Below, piece by piece: positions 42,626 to 44,166 of a stretch of DNA of 44,166 bases; within the stretch, counting starts at the first letter, position 1, and every line of letters begins with the position of its first letter. Position numbers and translations under genes: made by a program. The stretch comes from an uncultured Collinsella sp. Lineage in GTDB: Bacteria > Actinomycetota > Coriobacteriia > Coriobacteriales > Coriobacteriaceae. The notes under the pieces are model-generated. The model was not told the DNA's origin and ran no database searches. It was given only the letters and a program-made list of their open reading frames with translations. The DNA lies in NCBI GenBank assembly GCA_900752545.1, contig CAADVS010000073.1, forward strand, positions 1 to 44,166, given 5' to 3'.

Positions 42626-43402
42626 ATGCCCCGATGCGCCCGTGCCGTTTCGATCACCGGCTATTACCACGTCTTTGACCGCGGCAACTCCAAACAGATT
42701 ATTTTTGAAGATGACTCCGACCGTTATCGTTTCTTATCGGATATCTCGGACAGGTTTGCGCGCCATGACGTGGCGGTGTTGGCTTGGTGCCTTATGGACA
42801 ACCACTTCCATTTGATGGTTGATGACCCATTTGACAACCTTTCAAAGGCAATGCAGTGCGCGCTGACGGCATATGCTAAGTATTTCAATGGGAAAACGGG
42901 GAGAACGGGACATCTGTTTGACAATCGCTATTCGCGGGTCGCAGTTGAGTCGGACACGCAGGCAGTGCAGCTGCTCGACTATATTCATCTCAATCCCGTG
43001 AAGGGTGCGCTTGACTCGCTCGAGGCGTACCGCTGGTCAAGCTATAAGGCATATCAGCTGGGCTATGATCCCTTTGACATTTGTGATGCGGCCCCTATGC
43101 TCGATGTTGTCGGAGGCTCCCGTCGCTATTGCGAGCATCTCAAGAAAGTTGGCGGGCGCATCTGGTCAGTGGAGGTTCTTCCGCGCCGGCGGATCCCCGA
43201 TGAGGAGGCTCTTTCCGTTGCGCGCGAAGTCCTGCCGAGCATAGATCCTGCGCTACTCAAGGCCCTGCCACGCCCCGAGCGCGATGCCTGCCTGCTGAGG
43301 CTCAGGCGGGCACATCTCACGGTCAAGCAAATTGCCCGTATCACCGGTATCGGCGCCACAAGCGTGACCAAGGCTACTGCAGGCTGGAAGGATGCAGCGT
43401 GA
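42626..43402 (+). CDS. REP-associated tyrosine transposase (RAYT, Y1_Tnp/HUH superfamily)
   Basis: 258 residues from ATG 42626, behind AAAGGAG; an upstream TTG at 42611 overlaps that site. HUH nuclease: the metal pair His60-x-His62 in LMDNHFHLMV and catalytic Tyr119 in LDYIHLNPVKGAL. The N-terminus (ITGYYHVFDRGNSKQIIF) is typical of RAYTs. The C-terminal ~100 residues include a helix-turn-helix-like KQIARITGIGATSVTKAT. It is flanked by REP-like units in opposite orientations, as expected of a RAYT that acts on such sequences. RAYTs are usually single-copy and domesticated rather than freely mobile. Confidence 0.9.
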   Translation: MPRCARAVSITGYYHVFDRGNSKQIIFEDDSDRYRFLSDISDRFARHDVAVLAWCLMDNHFHLMVDDPFDNLSKAMQCALTAYAKYFNGKTGRTGHLFDNRYSRVAVESDTQAVQLLDYIHLNPVKGALDSLEAYRWSSYKAYQLGYDPFDICDAAPMLDVVGGSRRYCEHLKKVGGRIWSVEVLPRRRIPDEEALSVAREVLPSIDPALLKALPRPERDACLLRLRRAHLTVKQIARITGIGATSVTKATAGWKDAA

Positions 43403-43447
43403 GATAGGGGCCGGAGCCGATCGGGATGCCGCATGCGTGCGTCATGT

Positions 43448-43565
43448 CTGTCCCCAATGCGTGAAAACACCCATCTAAGTCTGTCCCCAATGAGTGGGAA
43501 AGCACCCATCTAAGTCTGTCCCTAATGCGTGAAAACACTCATGTAAGTCTGTCCCGAATGAGCGC
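43448..43565 (+). repeat. Four tandem REP-like units downstream of transposase
   Basis: CTGTCC starts units at 43448, 43481, 43516 and 43549, i.e. periods of 33, 35 and 33 bp. Each unit has CTGTCCC, AATG, then a short hairpin ATGnGTG...CACnCAT with loop AAAA or similar, and a TAAGT spacer. The fourth unit is truncated and merges with the rpmB terminator stem. The one position that varies in the stem is a mismatch in most copies. Confidence 0.85.
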
Positions 43566-43598
43566 AAAAAGGCGCCCTCCGTAGGGGAGAGCGCCTTT
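43566..43598 (-). terminator. Terminator of rpmB
   Basis: AAAGGCGC (43568-43575) pairs with GCGCCTTT (43591-43598), extended by CTCC/GGGAG. On the minus strand the stem is followed by TTTTT, so it serves rpmB, about 70 nt past its stop. The 70 nt in between hold a further inverted repeat (AGGTCTT 43620-43626, AAGACCT 43657-43663) of unknown meaning. Confidence 0.75.
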
Positions 43599-43666
43599 GG
43601 TAAGTTCTATGTGAACGCGAGGTCTTTGACCCGGAGAGTCCGAGGTACTTGTTGGTAAGACCTTAT

Positions 43667-43855
43667 TTAGGAGCGCGCAACCTTGCCGGACTTGAGGCAG
43701 GTGGAGCAAACGTTCATCTTGCGACGGTGACCATCGACGACGACGTAGACGCGCTGGATGTTGGGGCGGAACTTACGGTTGGTGACGCGGTGAGAGTGGC
43801 TGATGGAGCGACCGGCAACGGGGTGCTTACCGCAAACTTCGCAAACTTTGGACAT
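43667..43855 (-). CDS. rpmB: Large ribosomal subunit protein bL28, zinc-ribbon (C+) form
   Basis: 62 residues, MSKVCEVCGKHPVAGRSISHSH; ATG at 43855 is preceded by AAGGAGGG. A longer frame from 43903 is rejected. Two CxxC pairs (Cys5, Cys8, Cys50, Cys53) form the zinc ribbon. The presence of all four Cys makes it the zinc-dependent form, whose zinc-free paralogues elsewhere are often under Zur control. Monocistronic with its own promoter and terminator. Confidence 0.96.
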   Translation of the reverse strand: MSKVCEVCGKHPVAGRSISHSHRVTNRKFRPNIQRVYVVVDGHRRKMNVCSTCLKSGKVARS

Positions 43856-43909
43856 AACTGACCCTCCTTGGGCGACAAACGAACATGTCGCGTTAACAAA
43901 CAAGCCTGA

Positions 43910-43918
43910 ACTATAGCA
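43910..43918 (-). promoter_or_regulatory. Extended -10 promoter of rpmB
   Basis: On the minus strand TGC-TATAGT. The -35 position (43933-43938) reads CACACA on this strand and lies within the inverted repeat TGTGTA-ATC-TACACA at 43935-43949. Confidence 0.55.
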
Positions 43919-43934
43919 CAGAAGCAGCTCCCTG

Positions 43935-43949
43935 TGTGTAATCTACACA
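43935..43949. promoter_or_regulatory. Operator-like inverted repeat over rpmB -35
   Basis: TGTGTA, three bases ATC, TACACA: perfect 6-bp arms placed over the -35 region of the rpmB promoter. Binding there could block RNA polymerase. No regulator can be named. Confidence 0.35.
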
Positions 43950-44091
43950 GAGATATTTCTCTTTTGGCGATAGTGCCCACGCCACGGCCCTGGACGTAGA
44001 TCCGATTTGCGTGCAGCAGAGGGGATTATGCCAGCTCGTGTGTGCGTTTTCAAGCTCGTCCCACAAATATATATAGGTTTATTGGGCACCT

Positions 44092-44106
44092 TGATTCTCA
44101 TTTTCA
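44092..44106. promoter_or_regulatory. Fur/Zur-family box candidate
   Basis: TGATTCTCATTTTCA matches 11 of 14 positions of the 7-1-7 Fur consensus TGATAATnATTATCA. Read from the other strand (TGAAAATGAGAATCA) it matches 12 of 15 positions of the actinobacterial Zur-type TGAAAATGATTTTCA. It probably controls a gene beyond the right edge; rpmB is ~190 bp away beyond its promoter. Confidence 0.3.
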
Positions 44107-44114
44107 TTGCAACA

Positions 44115-44156
44115 GCCTCAGGACTCAGCGCAACGCGTTGCGCTGAGTCCTGAGGC
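44115..44156. repeat. 42-bp perfect palindrome
   Basis: Arms of 21 bp (44115-44135 and 44136-44156) with no spacer; centre ACGCGT. As RNA it would form a very long stem. No T-run lies on either side, so it is not a typical intrinsic terminator. It may be a terminator of an off-window gene, a repeat element or a binding site. Confidence 0.6.
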
Positions 44157-44166
44157 GCGAATCCGG

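Larger units (their letters stand above)
43856..44166. other. Non-coding right end of window
   Basis: About 310 bases without a recognisable gene. It holds the rpmB promoter and inverted repeat at its left end, an AT-rich patch (AAATATATATAGG around 44064-44077), the Fur-like box and the 42-bp palindrome. No tRNA or other RNA gene was recognised. Confidence 0.6.

Noticed and set aside
42611..43402. Complete insertion sequence of the IS200 type
   Set aside because: No TnpB, no defined left/right ends of an IS and no target duplication were seen; the flanking REP-like units favour a resident RAYT.
43448..43565. CRISPR array reading of the 33-35 bp repeats
   Set aside because: The units are contiguous with no unique spacers, carry imperfect hairpins and flank a RAYT, which fits REP elements; no cas genes are present.
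43403..43666. tRNA or small RNA gene between the transposase and rpmB
   Set aside because: No cloverleaf could be drawn; the sequence is accounted for by repeats, the rpmB terminator and a minor inverted repeat.

Overview
This is a GC-rich, gene-dense bacterial chromosome segment that looks like a gut Coriobacteriia genome (Actinomycetota), most likely Collinsella or a close relative. The assignment is an inference from protein style, the blocks around rplU-rpmA-obgE, rpsP-rimM-trmD-lepB and dxr-rseP-ispG-proS, two-subunit glycyl-tRNA synthetase, a PPDK/PPDK-regulator pair and fermentative adhE. No 16S gene is present to confirm it. Most genes are on the + strand, tightly packed, with 1-4 nt stop/start overlaps and frequent TTG or GTG starts.

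Layout. 1-2687: 3' part of a class B penicillin-binding protein, then its SEDS partner RodA (cell elongation). 2706-6331: a DUF697-like membrane protein and the paired radical SAM / radical SAM-linked proteins. 6399-10410: rplU, rpmA, obgE, nadD, yqeK, rsfS (ribosome assembly and NAD), closed by a strong terminator. 10504-11757 (-): dinB, possibly leaderless. 11959-14449: rpsP, khpA, rimM, trmD, lepB. 14509-21479: glyQ, glyS, PPDK regulatory protein and ppdK, interposed in a cluster that elsewhere continues directly to rplS. 21689-28310: rplS, rnhB, yraN, comM-like, dprA, trmFO, xerC. 28529-31551: rpsB, tsf, pyrH, frr. 31553-38617: uppS, cdsA, dxr, rseP, ispG, proS (isoprenoid and lipid precursors, envelope proteolysis). 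38796-42297 (-): an APH-fold kinase and adhE. 42447-43565: a REP-associated tyrosine transposase (RAYT) flanked by short repeats in inverted orientation. 43667-43855 (-): zinc-ribbon rpmB. The right edge carries a Fur-family-like box and a 42-bp perfect palindrome.

The window is mostly housekeeping. The most unusual features are: (i) the RAYT locus, where four 33-35 bp repeat units lie downstream, inverted copies lie upstream, and a 10-bp perfect complement can mask the transposase ribosome binding site; (ii) xerC, which has no ATG/GTG/TTG at its natural start but sits exactly where a one-base change would restore a GTGA overlap; (iii) an RseP-type protease carrying an inserted winged-helix-like segment; (iv) helically phased TTTACC repeats upstream of ppdK; (v) a 28-bp operator-like palindrome upstream of adhE; (vi) several promoters sharing a TGCTA-type extended -10. 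Everything here was read by eye; no database search or folding program was run.
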